A stretch of 64,000 nt of DNA from Cacajao melanocephalus (GCA_963573385.1 CAUYLG010071302.1:1-64000), one strand, 5' to 3'. Counted from the stretch's first letter, positions 24,237-64,000 are shown. Notes: a model not told the origin generated them from the letters alone. Made by a program: numbers and translations.

Positions 24237-26101
24237 CTGTAAGAGAAGAACAGTCAAATCTTAACTACTCCTATAAAACATTACTAGGAATGGAATGAGT
24301 TCTGCCCTGAATGACACTAATCTTTGAAGACAGAAATTACACAATTTAGAAACTATCAACTAGTTATAACAAGTTTTATGAAAGAATCAAGATATTTGCT
24401 GTAAAGTGAATCACTAACATACTTGGCTCAAGGGACTTAAACCCCAAATGCCAGGAAGCTCCACAGACTAAAACAGGAGACAGCAAGCCCAGTACCCTCT
24501 TCTTCCCCTCAACTCTGTAATTTAGGATCCCAGGGGCATGACTGAAGTAGAGGAGGTGCCCTTTTTAACCAGAATTATGAATTACATAGAAAACAACTGT
24601 TGATGCAAGTGTTTTAAGGAATTATGAGTCAGCCTACTTTCTGGTTATAGAAGTTGTTAACAGTGACTTATCATGAAAAAGACCTAATAGCTAGATATTT
24701 ACATTATTAGTTTATTGGGATTGGCCATAGGAATGGACTCTCAGCAGCACTCTAAACAGCAGTGGAATTGAGATGCAATGTCAGGATCTTTTCAAAGTTG
24801 GATCCAGAGCAAGTTAAAAGAGTATTGACAGTGAATTACAGGCCCAGCATATTTAAAGATACTTACTGTTCCATACTTAAGTAGTGTAGGCACTGCTGTT
24901 ACTTTCAAGTTTTTTCTGAAGTCATTATTTGGATCTTTCCAACTATTACAAAAGAAAAAATGATCATGAAACACATTTACTTCATTTATTACAGTTTGCT
25001 TAATATTTGACATATCCCTACATTTTTTAGTAATCATTGTTCTTGCAAACACTTAAAAACCTTGAGGACTATGGCTTAATCTATTAATTACCCTGTGCAA
25101 AGTTTTAAGGCGTGACTAAGATATAAAAGTAAAGCCAGCTAAGTTCTGGGTTTACACCAGACCAAATTCCTTTAATTACCCTTACTTAATTCAGGTGGGT
25201 ATTTTAAATTTGTATTTAATAGCTTCTAATTGTTTAACTTGTCAGACATAACCTTGTAACAGAGAAACTGGGTGAGTCCCTGAGGCCCTTGCCGCCTAAG
25301 TTTACAATTTGTGCATGTCTGTGAAGTAGAGTATACGTTGCCACTTACTAAGGCTTGTCTCCTACTTGGCAGTAGATGAACACACATCCTTCACTAACGT
25401 GCTTCAGCCCCTCTCGTACGACTGGTTCAGCTTTAAAAAAAAAAAAAAAGTTGAGATAGACTCGTCAACTCTACAATCAAGCATTAATAAACAGTGTTCC
25501 TTTCCCCTTCCCCCAGTCTTGGTAAATACTCAGACTTTAACCTGCAGCTAACTGAAGAGGTCAACAGAAGTCAGGCGTTCACTTCTGGTCTTAGACCCAC
25601 ATTAAGGGTAAGGTCCAAATCCCAGTCCAAATTTGCCCCCGCACCACCGCGCCCATAACAATGGAAAGCACATACATTTGCTGACCAACTCACGCATCCT
25701 GTAAGACACTAACAGTACTGGGTAAGTGAGAAATTTTAAGGAACTGGATTCCAAGATCATCCGGGTAAAATGGTAAAAAGAAGAGCGCTCTTGGCAGGGC
25801 AGTGTAGGATTTTATAGGAGGAGACGGGGACAGATCAGATTGTCCCGCGGATGTCTGGAATCAAAACACTCCGCCTCCACTAAGCCCTCTTTCTGGGCGT
25901 AGCCTCGACCTTCTTGCCATTTCCGCTGTACAGGAGCCCCCGAATCCCGGCCTCACCCTGCACGCAGTCGGGGCACCAGCTTTTCCCTCCGGCGTCCTTA
26001 GAACCCGTAAAGTAGGCGAAAATGGTCTTGCCATTGTGCTGTTCCACGGCCCGGTTGAACTCCTCGAAGCCGGACACACTCACCTCCTCGTAGTGGGCCA
26101 T
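24168..26101 (-). CDS. TXNDC17: TXNDC17 (TRP14), thioredoxin domain-containing protein 17
   Basis: Four coding exons on the minus strand (26101-25957, 25430-25349, 24942-24867, 24236-24168) join to 123 codons plus TAA, exactly the human length. TXNDC17 is a cytosolic 14-kDa thioredoxin-fold oxidoreductase reduced by thioredoxin reductase 1; family members reduce L-cystine, dynein light chain LC8 and PTP1B rather than classical thioredoxin substrates. The atypical active site W-C-P-D-C is at residues 42-46 at the end of exon 1, and the cis-proline strand [10 protein letters not shown] closes exon 3. Differences from the human sequence I remember are conservative: H at 3, N at 16, V for I and D for E in exon 2. 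Start choice: ATG 26,101 gives MAHYEEVS, matching the family; an in-frame GTG two codons upstream is not used. The gene is head-to-head with KIAA0753 and tail-to-tail with MED31. Confidence 0.97.
24867..24942 (-). CDS. TXNDC17: TXNDC17 coding exon 3
   Basis: It completes the tyrosine codon, then encodes [18 protein letters not shown] through KYGT; donor GTAAGT. Confidence 0.97.
25349..25430 (-). CDS. TXNDC17: TXNDC17 coding exon 2
   Basis: It encodes [20 protein letters not shown] and continues to QVGDKP plus two bases; donor GTAAGT. The acceptor is preceded by a run of 14 T on the minus strand. Confidence 0.96.
25957..26101 (-). CDS. TXNDC17: TXNDC17 coding exon 1
   Basis: From the ATG through the WCPDCVQ active-site segment, 145 bases, donor GTGAGG. 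Confidence 0.97.
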
Positions 26102-26480
26102 CAGCACGACGTGGAACTGCAGCTAGAGGAGTGCACGTCTGGCCGCTACGGGCGGGGCCCACTGGGCGGGGCAAGGCTGCTTCCGGTTGGGCAGGAGGGG
26201 GCGGGGCCTGCGGAACCCGGAGCCGCTGTAGAGTACGGGAGCCTCTGAGGACCACAATGCACCCGCATGGCTTTCTGCTCTCGTTTCTCAGCTCTTTCTG
26301 GGCTAGCTGCACTCCCAAGCCCAGGCCTCTACCCTAGTCTAGCCCCAGCCCCGGCCCCATGGACACTGGCTGCGAAACTTACCGCCTTGCAACACCTGAA
26401 TCCTTATTTAGTTCAGGAGCTTCAATAGCTCCCAAGCCGCCCTGCGCCTGTTGCTATGGCGACTGGGATGGCGGCCGGAA
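26102..26480. promoter_or_regulatory. Bidirectional CpG-island promoter TXNDC17 / KIAA0753
   Basis: The stretch is TATA-less and CpG-rich. It has GC boxes (gggcgggg at about 26,150, 26,164 and 26,200), an ETS-type CTTCCGGTT at about 26,180, and an X-box plus a GGCGGCCGGAAG block at about 26,450-26,482. TXNDC17 starts on one side; KIAA0753 transcription probably begins near 26,430-26,500 by analogy with the human spacing of a few hundred bases. Confidence 0.75.
26450..26463 (+). promoter_or_regulatory. X-box (RFX-type) in KIAA0753 promoter
   Basis: GTTGCT-AT-GGCGAC fits RYYNYY-AT-RRNRAC, the binding pattern of ciliogenic RFX factors. It sits at the presumed transcription start of a centriole/cilium gene, which makes it plausible. 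The stricter mammalian X-box consensus is missed at two positions. Confidence 0.5.
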
Positions 26481-26864
26481 GCGCGGCCTAGTTGGGGGCT
26501 CCCCTTGCCTGCCTCCCAGTAGCTGCACCTCGCCCCAGGCCAGGTGGGCTCGGGCCGGGGGCTGGGGTGGATTCTGGGAAGCTGCGTTGAGTCTTGAAGC
26601 TGTGGGAGAGGAGACCTGACCCGGACAGCCTTTGTCGCTTCGTTCCCCCAATTACCTTTTCGGCCGTCTAGGCTTTAGGGGGGCCTGGGACTGGGGGCGG
26701 GCTCCTGAGCCTGGGCGGGGGTGGGATGGGTTGGGGGCTGGGAGGGAGAAAGGCTGCGAGGCTGGAGCTGAGTGTGTGAGTGCGTGTGTGGAGCAGCTTA
26801 GGGAGCGAGGTGCTAAGACAACCCCCAGAGCCGCCTTAGGGAGGGAGGGAACTGCCCTGTAGCT

Positions 26865-29800
26865 ATGAGCCGGGCGACTGGCCGTGGGGCCTTGCCTAGG
26901 TTGTGCAGGGGCGAGCCAGCGGCTAAGATGCCGGGTCGTTGCGTGGGGCCCAGCAGGTCGGGGCGGGGAGTTCGGCGGCCGTGGGGGAAGAGACGGGGCT
27001 CGGGGACCTCCCGAGGCCGTGGAGCAAGGCGCCGGGCGAGGTCCTCGGAGTGGGAGACGCGCTGTGTGAGTGCAGAAAGGCCGCAGGGCTGTCGGCGGCC
27101 ATGGGGGATGAGACAAGCTGCGGAGACCAACGACGCCGCCGGGGCGAATGAGGTTTCGGGAGCTCCTGGGACCGCAGGCTCCATCGAGGCTGCAAGGGAC
27201 CCTGGGGCTGTGTGGGTTAACGGAGCTGTGGGAGAGCCCGAGGTGGTGGGGCCTGCCGGGGCCGTGTGGGTGACCGGGTCTGGGGAGGAGACCGAAGATA
27301 GGAGTCCCCGGGGCTGCGACAGAAAAGGTCGCCCGGGATCTCTGGGCCATGAGAGCATTCTTCACCTGTGGCTGAAGGTGCAGGCTATGAGAGCCGCCTC
27401 TGGATGTGGGGAAGGAAGTAGAGTTGAGCTCCATCCCGTGCCTGCAGGAGAGGGACCTGTCGAAAGGGGTGTTCCTGGCCGAGCTTCCTGGGTAGAGACA
27501 AGCCATGGCGGTCTTACAGGGCCCTGGGTGAAGGGACAGGCAAGGGGGTTCCCTCGGGCCCCCTCAGGACCTACAGCTCTGGGCTTAGGGGCAGCTTACA
27601 AAAGAGCCTTAGGCTTCTGTGGACAGGGACAGGCGGGGAGGGTGCCTCCTCCTGCGGGTGTGCCTGGGGCTCTGGAGTCAAGTTCTGAGATGGCCCCACA
27701 TCTGTGGAGGGGACAAGCTGTGGGGGTTCCCGCGGCTGGGGAGGAGATAGGCTATGGGATTGCCCCAGGCCCTTGTGAAAAAGGACAGGCTGCGGGCGAG
27801 CCTGGGGCCGTGGCGGGGCCTGGTGCTGTGGGAGCGCCCAGAGCTGTGGATGGAGAGCTCGGCTGCGGGGGTGCTGCAGGGCAATGGGGGCGAGGACAGT
27901 CTCCGCATATTCCTGGGGCTCTGGCACATGAAGCAGCCTGTGGGGCCAGCCCTGGCGTATGGGGAAGGGGACAGGCTGTGGGAGTGCTCGACCCAGTGGT
28001 GGAGGAGCCTACCTCTGTGGGAGCCGCAGGTGTGTGGCACAGGGGACAGGCTGTGGAGGAGACAGGCTCTGTGGGTATCCCCAGCCTGTGGGGCACAGGA
28101 CACGCTGTCGGGGTGCCTTGTGCTACTGAAGAGGAAACTAGATATGGAGGTGACCCAGGGTTCAGGGAAAGGGGACAGCCTATGTGGGTGGAGACAGGCT
28201 CTGGGGGTGACCCAGGGTCACGGGGAGCTGCACAGACTGCAGAGCCATCATGTCCTGGGGAGCAGGCGGCAGGCCTGTGGGGGATGGAACAGGCTACAGG
28301 GATACCCTGGGCCTTGGGGAAGGACATGGGCTGTGTGAGCGTCCCAGGGCTGTGGGGAGCGGGACAGCCGGTAGGGGTGCCCCAGGCTGTGGTGGTACCG
28401 GGGGCCCTGGAAGAAGAGCTGAGCCACAGCAGGGCCCTGGGCCTGTGGGATGGACAGCAAGCTCTGGGGGGGCCCCCAGCTGAGGCAGTGCCTGGGTTTG
28501 AAGAGGAGACCGATGGTAGGAATATCCTGAGCCTGTGGGAAAGGAGGCATCCTGTAGGGGAGCCGGAGAGTCTGGGGCCTTCAGCTCTAGGGATCCCTGG
28601 GTCTGTGGATCAGGAGGCTGGCTGTGGAGATGTCTCATGCTTGTGTGGGAGGAGGCAGGCTGTGGGGGTATCTGAGACAATGGGCATACCCAGGGCAGCA
28701 GGTGGGCCCCAGCACAGGTGTGCGGCAGCAGGGGTCCCCACCGCAATGAGTGCTCCCGGCTGTGGAAAGGTGCCTGCCAGAGTGCCGGCTGCTGTGTGGT
28801 CATCCGGCCCTGTGTGTCAAGAAGGCAGCTCTAGAGACATTTTGAACCTGTGGGAAAGGGCTCAGGCTGCCAGGTTATCTGTGGCTTCAGGGGGACCCGT
28901 GGCTCGGGAGGAGCTGTGTTCTGGTGGGGAGGATAGTGGTTCTGGGGCTTTCCTAGGCCCATGGGAAAGGAGACAGATTATTGGGGTTCCTATGGTGCCT
29001 GAGGGGCCTGGACTTGGGGAAGAGACTGACTCTGGGGGTATCCCAAGATCTTGGGGATGGAGACAGAGGGTCAGGGCCCCTGTGGCCACTGACGTGCTCC
29101 TCGCTCCTGGGGTGCCTGGTTCTCTAGAGCTGGAGCCTGGCTCTGGAGGCTTCTCAGGCTTGTTGGGGAGGCAGCAAACTGCAGGAATGCCTGGGACTGT
29201 GGGGCTGTCTGCAGCTAGTGGGGTGCCTAGGCCTGTGCAGGAGGAAACTGGCTCAGACTTGTGGGGAGAAAGAGAGACAGTAGGTGGGCCTGCAGATGCC
29301 AAGGTTCCCACAAGGATGGGGGTGCCCAACTCCACCAGGATGCCTGAGCCCACGGGGGAGAAGACTGGCTCTGGGGGCATCTCAGGCTTGTTGGGAGGCA
29401 GACAGACTACAGGAGTGTCCATGACTGTGGGGCTGCCGGGGTCTGTGAGGGAGGGGACATTCTTTGAGCATGTCTCTGGCCTGTCTGGAAGCAGGCAGAC
29501 TCCTGGGAGGCCTGTGGCTGCTAGAGGTTCCATGGCTGTGGGAGTGCCCACAGCTTCCGAGCTCCCTGGGCCAATGGTAGGGGATACCAGCTCTGGGGAT
29601 GATGGCTCAAGCCTGTGGGAAAGAAGACTGGCCACTGAGGGGCCTGCGGCTGCCAGGGTTCCTGGACCTGTGGAGGGAGAGACAGGCTCTGAAATTGTCT
29701 CAGGCCTGTGGAGAAGGAGACATGGTGGAGCCATTCCCGAGGCTGGGAGGGTGCCTCTGCCTCTGGGGGTGCTCGCAGCTGTAGGAGCTCCCATGGCAGG

Positions 29801-30242
29801 GCGTGCGCCTGCTGCGGTGTGGGTGACTGGGTCGTCAGGAGCAGAAGCAGATGGGGGTGTCTCAGGTCTGACCATGTGGAGACAGTCCACAGTAGGGGCT
29901 TCAGAGGATGAGACAGGAAGTGGGAGCATTTTGAGACTGGCTGGGAGCAGCCAGGCTGTGGGGGCATCTCACACCTGTGTCCCCGGGGCCAGGTTATGGA
30001 GCTGTCCAAGGTCTGCTGGGGAAGAAATGGCCTATGAGAATGCTCTAGGCATGTCAGGGACAAGAACAGCTGTGGGGATACCCCCAGTTTCAAGAGAGGA
30101 CATAGGCCTTGGCCATTTCACAGACCACCCACAGCCAAGTGGGAGGAGGCTGGCTGGAGGAGTGTCTGCAGTCAGAATGAGAGGGAGCAATTTGGGAGAG
30201 AGTTATGAGGAGGAGGCCAGATTGAGGGGGGTGTTCCAGTAG
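26865..30242 (+). CDS. Uncharacterised 1,125-codon open frame made of in-phase repeats
   Basis: One forward frame is open from ATG 26,865 to TAG 30,240-30,242. I do not recognise the predicted product. Residues 1-150 are R/G-rich and come from CpG-island sequence. From about residue 100 on, the product is built of degenerate units of about 25-45 residues: LW-(G/E)-x-R-x-Q-x-x-G-V-P, then a V/A/P/G-rich linker, then an acidic EEETGSGGISG-like block leading into the next LW. Examples are LWERRQIIGVP near residue 705 and LLGGRQTTGVS near residue 843. There is no signal peptide, membrane segment or known domain. The frame lies in the presumed first intron of KIAA0753. The next exon carries an in-frame TAG (31,861) before its ATG, so it cannot be an N-terminal extension of KIAA0753. 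The start context is weak. It may be an intronic minisatellite with a phase-locked unit or an unannotated gene; I favour the first. Confidence 0.25.
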   Translation: MSRATGRGALPRLCRGEPAAKMPGRCVGPSRSGRGVRRPWGKRRGSGTSRGRGARRRARSSEWETRCVSAERPQGCRRPWGMRQAAETNDAAGANEVSGAPGTAGSIEAARDPGAVWVNGAVGEPEVVGPAGAVWVTGSGEETEDRSPRGCDRKGRPGSLGHESILHLWLKVQAMRAASGCGEGSRVELHPVPAGEGPVERGVPGRASWVETSHGGLTGPWVKGQARGFPRAPSGPTALGLGAAYKRALGFCGQGQAGRVPPPAGVPGALESSSEMAPHLWRGQAVGVPAAGEEIGYGIAPGPCEKGQAAGEPGAVAGPGAVGAPRAVDGELGCGGAAGQWGRGQSPHIPGALAHEAACGASPGVWGRGQAVGVLDPVVEEPTSVGAAGVWHRGQAVEETGSVGIPSLWGTGHAVGVPCATEEETRYGGDPGFRERGQPMWVETGSGGDPGSRGAAQTAEPSCPGEQAAGLWGMEQATGIPWALGKDMGCVSVPGLWGAGQPVGVPQAVVVPGALEEELSHSRALGLWDGQQALGGPPAEAVPGFEEETDGRNILSLWERRHPVGEPESLGPSALGIPGSVDQEAGCGDVSCLCGRRQAVGVSETMGIPRAAGGPQHRCAAAGVPTAMSAPGCGKVPARVPAAVWSSGPVCQEGSSRDILNLWERAQAARLSVASGGPVAREELCSGGEDSGSGAFLGPWERRQIIGVPMVPEGPGLGEETDSGGIPRSWGWRQRVRAPVATDVLLAPGVPGSLELEPGSGGFSGLLGRQQTAGMPGTVGLSAASGVPRPVQEETGSDLWGERETVGGPADAKVPTRMGVPNSTRMPEPTGEKTGSGGISGLLGGRQTTGVSMTVGLPGSVREGTFFEHVSGLSGSRQTPGRPVAARGSMAVGVPTASELPGPMVGDTSSGDDGSSLWERRLATEGPAAARVPGPVEGETGSEIVSGLWRRRHGGAIPEAGRVPLPLGVLAAVGAPMAGRAPAAVWVTGSSGAEADGGVSGLTMWRQSTVGASEDETGSGSILRLAGSSQAVGASHTCVPGARLWSCPRSAGEEMAYENALGMSGTRTAVGIPPVSREDIGLGHFTDHPQPSGRRLAGGVSAVRMRGSNLGESYEEEARLRGVFQ

Positions 30243-30500
30243 TGTGTGTAGGGAAGAAGTTGGGGGTAGGTGTTCTGGGGCTCTGTGGGAGGGAGGAGGT
30301 TAGGGGGAGGTTTGTCATGGGTGATGAAAGCACAGGCTGTAGGCATCTCAGGATGGGAGAGAGAGGTTTTCTGTGGAGATGCCCCAGGGTCTGTAGAGGG
30401 ACAAATTGAGAAGTTTACTGGAGCAGTAGGAAAGGGACAGATGGCAAGGAGCGTCCCAGAACTTTGTATAGGGGGACAGTTTCAGGGAGGGTGTCCCTGG
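27160..30500 (+). repeat. Large degenerate G-rich minisatellite-like array
   Basis: Variants of 'gacaggctgtgggggtgcc', 'tggggctgtgggg' and 'gaggagacaggctctggggg' repeat dozens of times. Units vary in length, mostly by multiples of three until about 30,240. Beyond the stop codon the same phrases continue in eroded form to about 30,500, where a TG run begins. The plus strand is strongly G over C. Confidence 0.9.
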
Positions 30501-30501
<1 letters not shown>

Positions 30502-30553
<52 letters not shown>

Positions 30554-30554
30554 A
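30502..30554. repeat. (TG)n microsatellite
   Basis: An almost uninterrupted TG run ends the G-rich array. Confidence 0.95.
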
Positions 30555-31850
30555 GCATCACTTGAGGCATCCTGGAACTAGGGATCGCCTAGTTTTTTTC
30601 TAGTGGAGATTGGATTATTTGGTGTTTGGCACATGGAAGCAGCCAGGAGGAAAGAACTAACTGTTTGAGAGTTGGAGATACTTGGGCCCCATTTCTGCAG
30701 ACTTCCTTTTGCAGACTTCACCCCCTACCTGTGACGACGTCAAGCCAGTTGGGATTGCCTTGCTCATGTGCCTCCTCCCATCTGCTTTTTTGATTGTGTG
30801 TCTACAGCCTTAGAAATACGAACTCTGACGTCTGTCTTTATATTCCTAAGATGTGTCTGTCTGCAAATTTTGGATTTATTCAAAAGCTTAAATTAGGGTT
30901 TTTTTTTTAACCTTGAATTTCCCAATTGGTATACTATAGGATTATTTGAGAGAACAAATTCTCCAGTGATTTAAAACTAGTCAGTTAACAGAAAATCAGC
31001 TTAACTCGACAAACGTTAAGTTGTGTGCTATGCTCCAAGCACTTTGTTATGTGAAGTAGGAGAGCAAGGCAAGGCCCTTACCTCCGGGTGCTTTGTCTGG
31101 CTGGGAAGATGAGACATATACGTGTGAAATAGGTAAATAACAGCATGAGACAACACAACATGTGATAAGTATATGAGTGGCAGTGATAATAAAAGCTATA
31201 ATGAGGCCTTCAGAGTAGGGCAAGGCAATGGTAAGGGTAGAGCCCTTTACAGCTTACCACATGCTTTCATATCTATTATCTTGTGTACATACATGTAGGG
31301 TGGGGGAAAGATGGAGGGATATGAAGATTGAGCAGGATCATTCAGCTCTCCAAATGGCAGATCCTGGCTTGAATCTAGGAATTGTGATCCTTCAGGTTTC
31401 CTTAGAGTCATGGAGAGTTGCATGCATTCGGGCCACCCGATAGAGTGAAGCATACTCTTTTTGACTAATGTTAAGATCTGTGAACGTAGACCCCATGTCC
31501 ATAAAACCACCCTGCTGGAGCATGCTAGTTTACCAGGGCAAAGCTCTATTTTGGGAATAACGTCCTACAGGAGACCTTTGAGATTTGAAATTTAGAATGG
31601 AAAGGGCCCAAGAGATTATTTTTAAAATAGTAAGTGTTCCCCTATTTTTTTTAAATTGGGAACTTCCAAAGCGTGGTTGCTTTTATAAATGGAAGAAACT
31701 GTCACTTACCTGTCTTTAAGCAATCACTCTCAGTGTGAGGTTGCTGTTGGCTACTTCTAGAATATTGTTACGTGAGCATGGCATTGTGTTTTATCTATTC
31801 TTTCCCCCTGTTTGAACGCTGTTGGTCTGAAGTAGCTTTGTTTCGTTTTA
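30555..31850. other. KIAA0753 intron, no further feature seen
   Basis: Unassigned single-copy sequence precedes the first coding exon. Small open frames on both strands at 31,228-31,510 overlap each other and lack support. A MIR-like phrase ('ttaccacatgctttcatat' to 'gatcctggcttgaatct') lies at about 31,250-31,400. Confidence 0.45.
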
Positions 31851-31917
31851 GGAATGGTTTTAGGGAAGACTATTGCCTGATGACAAGGCTGTCACTATTG
31901 TTCTGTAACCTGACATG

Positions 31918-60730
<28,813 letters not shown>

Positions 60731-61680
60731 GTATGTATTTGCTTCTTAATTGCTTCTTAGGAAGAATAATGGATGCTTGCCTGTTCTAATTGATCTGGGT
60801 AGTCCTAACAACCAACCTGGACTGTTAAGGCCTAACTTCATTACATGAGTGAATGAATACCTTTATGTCTACCTATATATTATACCATACTTTTTGCTAG
60901 GAAATGTTTCTTTTGTGTGGAGTTTGAAGGAGGACTGAACAAAATCTGTAATTTTGTAGTTCTGTCTGAAAGATCAGAGTCTTATGTTGATTTGTTTGGA
61001 CTACCCTCAAAAGTACTTTTCTCTAGCCAGATATCAGTCCTTCTCAGATCAGAAGATTAGTATGATGCACATGCATGTGCTGCTCATACGAGTCAACATA
61101 TAGCTACTTTTGTTTCACATGTCAGTCTGAATGCAGGCTATGGTTTTCAAATGCGGCTCCCTTTTTCTATTCACTCCCTAAGTGTTTTCAAAGCTATAGG
61201 CACTGTAGGCATAAAGAAGCTTGTTAAAAGATTTAGTTCAGCTGCTGCTGCAATTGCCTCAATTTTTCCAACTCTGATAATAATTCACTCTGTAGTCACA
61301 TTAACAGAACACTTATTGAGACATCTGTGCATTCTGTCACCATTCATGATGGATTGTTCATCTCAGGTTAGAAGGGCTGTGGGTATATCATTAGAGGGCC
61401 GAGACTTTTTGTCAAGTCATACAATTTCAGAATCTTGGGATCTGAAGGATCTTTTTCCCCCAACTGATGCTTTTGGCTCCTCTCTGCTATCTCCATCAAG
61501 GAACTGTCCAGTATATTTACACACACCCTTTGTGATGGGATAGTCACTACTGTCTGAGGGAATGCATCTCATGGTCATTTATAGCTAAGAAGGTGTGACC
61601 TTAGGCTGTGCTGAAATTTGATTCTCTGCGACTCTTACCCACTTGTCCTTTGGGCCATATAGCAAAAGCTTAATCCTCTG
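60731..61680. other. KIAA0753 intron after coding exon 11, nothing assigned
   Basis: A 130-codon plus-strand frame at 61,151-61,543 has no recognisable domain. The next KIAA0753 exon was looked for here and to the window end and not found. Confidence 0.4.
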
Positions 61681-61689
61681 TGCCCCATT

Positions 61690-61975
61690 TATTTCTCTGT
61701 GTGTTTTAAAAAATTAAACGTATCATACATATAGAAGAACATACTAAATGCACATGTACAATCCAAAATATTACAGAATGAACCTGCATGTACCACCATC
61801 GTAAGCCACGAAATCAACCATTGCCGCTACTACAGAAGTTTCCAGTGTGTCCCTCCTCGGTTGCATCCCTTTCCCCCCAGCGGCAGCCACTGTCCTGATT
61901 CTTTTCATTACTCTTCTTCATAAATCTGTCTTCTATGTGTGTATCCCTAGCAATATCTTGTTTAATTTTGAAAAC
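61690..61975 (-). mobile_element. Ancient L1 (L1M) fragment
   Basis: 'taaacgtatcatacatatag', 'gaatgaacctgcatgtacca' and 'ccccccagcggcagccactg' resemble the L1M stretch at 32.7 kb. Confidence 0.5.
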
Positions 61976-62469
61976 TGAGAAACAGGCATAAATCTAGCTG
62001 AAATTGGCAAGGGCATTGTTGGTGGTGGTATCATCTGAAGACTCCTAGGGGAAGACTGGTTGAACAGTCTGGATCTCAATCTGACTTGTGCTTTCATGAG
62101 AGTTTGTAGGTGCCCCACTCAGGAGGTCACTGAGCAGGGTCCCAAGTGAGTCCTGGCACACATAGGGCATCCTGCATCTGGAGGGGCTGTAGGTGAGCCG
62201 GGTCCACTGGACTTCGGGAAGAAGCCTCGTCAGGAGAGGGGCTGTCTTGTAACACACTGCTTCTCAGATCTTTCTGATCAGCTTCTGTGGGGATGAAATG
62301 AGTATCCTTAGCAGGCAGCAGATCATGGAGGGAAGAGCAGAAACTTCATCAGCAAAAGGGTAAGACAAGCCAGGAATCTAGGCTTAGATCTCCCATTTCC
62401 CATATTGTGTTGTAATCTTCTTCAGTTTGCTTGGTTGTTTTGATGGAACACATGCTAATTTAGCTTCTT

Positions 62470-62608
62470 CTTCTTTTTTTTTTAATTGGGAACAGGATCT
62501 CACTGTGTTGCCCAGGCTAGTCTTGAACTCCTGGGCTCAAGTGATCCTCCCACCTTGGCCTCCCAGAATGCTGGGGTTAGGCATGGGCCACCGTACCCTA
62601 CTTAATTT
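62470..62608 (-). mobile_element. Alu monomer (FLAM-like), minus orientation
   Basis: 'ggatctcactgtgttgccca' joined to 'ggctagtcttgaactcctgg' and ending 'ggccaccgtaccctac', one arm only. Confidence 0.8.
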
Positions 62609-62639
62609 AGCTTCTTGAAAAAAGATGAATGGGAAGTAA

Positions 62640-63790
<1,151 letters not shown>

Positions 63791-64000
63791 GTCCTGTTGC
63801 TAGAGAGAGCAGACTTTATTTGCACTGGAGACTTCTTTTTCGTCTGTGTGTGTTGGTGTTTCTGGGTTGCTGGCTTCTCCAGTACCTACTCTGGGATATA
63901 TGAGGCAAAGAGAAATCCCAGAGAACTTGCTGCCCTGTCATTCTTTTGGTCCCAGTGTTCCTAGCTGGTGTGCCTTCTCTACTCCTTTCCAAGTCCTCTC

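Noticed and set aside
26101..26107. Upstream in-frame GTG as the TXNDC17 start
   Set aside because: The family starts at the ATG giving MA-x-YEEVS; the upstream codons add nothing conserved.
26865..31917. The long repeat frame as an N-terminal extension of KIAA0753
   Set aside because: The exon carrying the KIAA0753 start has an in-frame TAG at 31,861 upstream of the ATG, and the long frame has its own stop at 30,240.
61151..61543. 130-codon plus-strand frame after coding exon 11
   Set aside because: There is no domain, no suitable splice sites in the KIAA0753 frame, and no match to the next expected exon.
62045..62257. 70-codon minus-strand frame that reads somewhat like protein, perhaps a processed pseudogene piece
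   Set aside because: I could not recognise a parent gene and the frame breaks on both sides; left as unassigned.
62295..62370. Exon-like plus-strand stretch ending before GTAAGA
   Set aside because: It does not match the KIAA0753 continuation I expect after the second WLDAETS exon and has no good acceptor.

Overview
The window is nuclear DNA of a simian primate. It is dense in Alu, L1, L2 and MIR copies and carries the gene block that sits on human chromosome 17p13, here in the opposite orientation to the human reference. The coding exons differ from the human proteins as I remember them at about 3% (TXNDC17) to 5% (KIAA0753) of residues in the parts I compared, while MED31 looks identical. 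This points to a non-human monkey or ape, but I cannot name the species.

Layout. 1-0.49 kb is a GAT/GGT-rich minisatellite. 0.5-11.1 kb holds no gene I can support and is MIR, L2, L1M, Alu and a truncated MaLR LTR. 11.27-13.0 kb is CpG-rich, contains a diverged tandem module, and holds a short perfect inverted repeat that matches the 5' arm of human mir-4520. 13.45-14.34 kb is a second copy of the MED31 promoter, first coding exon and start of intron 1. 16.27-16.61 kb (minus) is a C17orf100-like frame, divergent from MED31. MED31 (plus, 4 coding exons, 131 aa) occupies 17.0-22.8 kb. TXNDC17 (minus, 4 coding exons, 123 aa) occupies 26.1-24.2 kb, tail-to-tail with MED31 and head-to-head with KIAA0753. 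KIAA0753 (moonraker/OFIP, plus) starts near 26.45 kb. Its first coding exon is at 31.9 kb and eleven coding exons run to 60.73 kb; the 3' third lies beyond the window.

Function. MED31 is a Mediator middle-module subunit, TXNDC17 (TRP14) is a cytosolic thioredoxin-like reductase, and KIAA0753 is a centriole and centriolar-satellite scaffold. They share CpG-rich bidirectional promoters but no pathway. An RFX-type X-box lies in the TXNDC17/KIAA0753 promoter, which suits a ciliary gene.

Most unusual item. The presumed first intron of KIAA0753 (26,865-30,242) holds an uninterrupted 1,125-codon forward frame made of degenerate in-phase repeats, which I do not recognise as any known protein. Other notable items are the duplicated MED31 first exon, the shortened mir-4520 hairpin, and the frame-scrambled C17orf100-like locus. 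Repeat boundaries given below are by eye and are good to about 10-30 bases.
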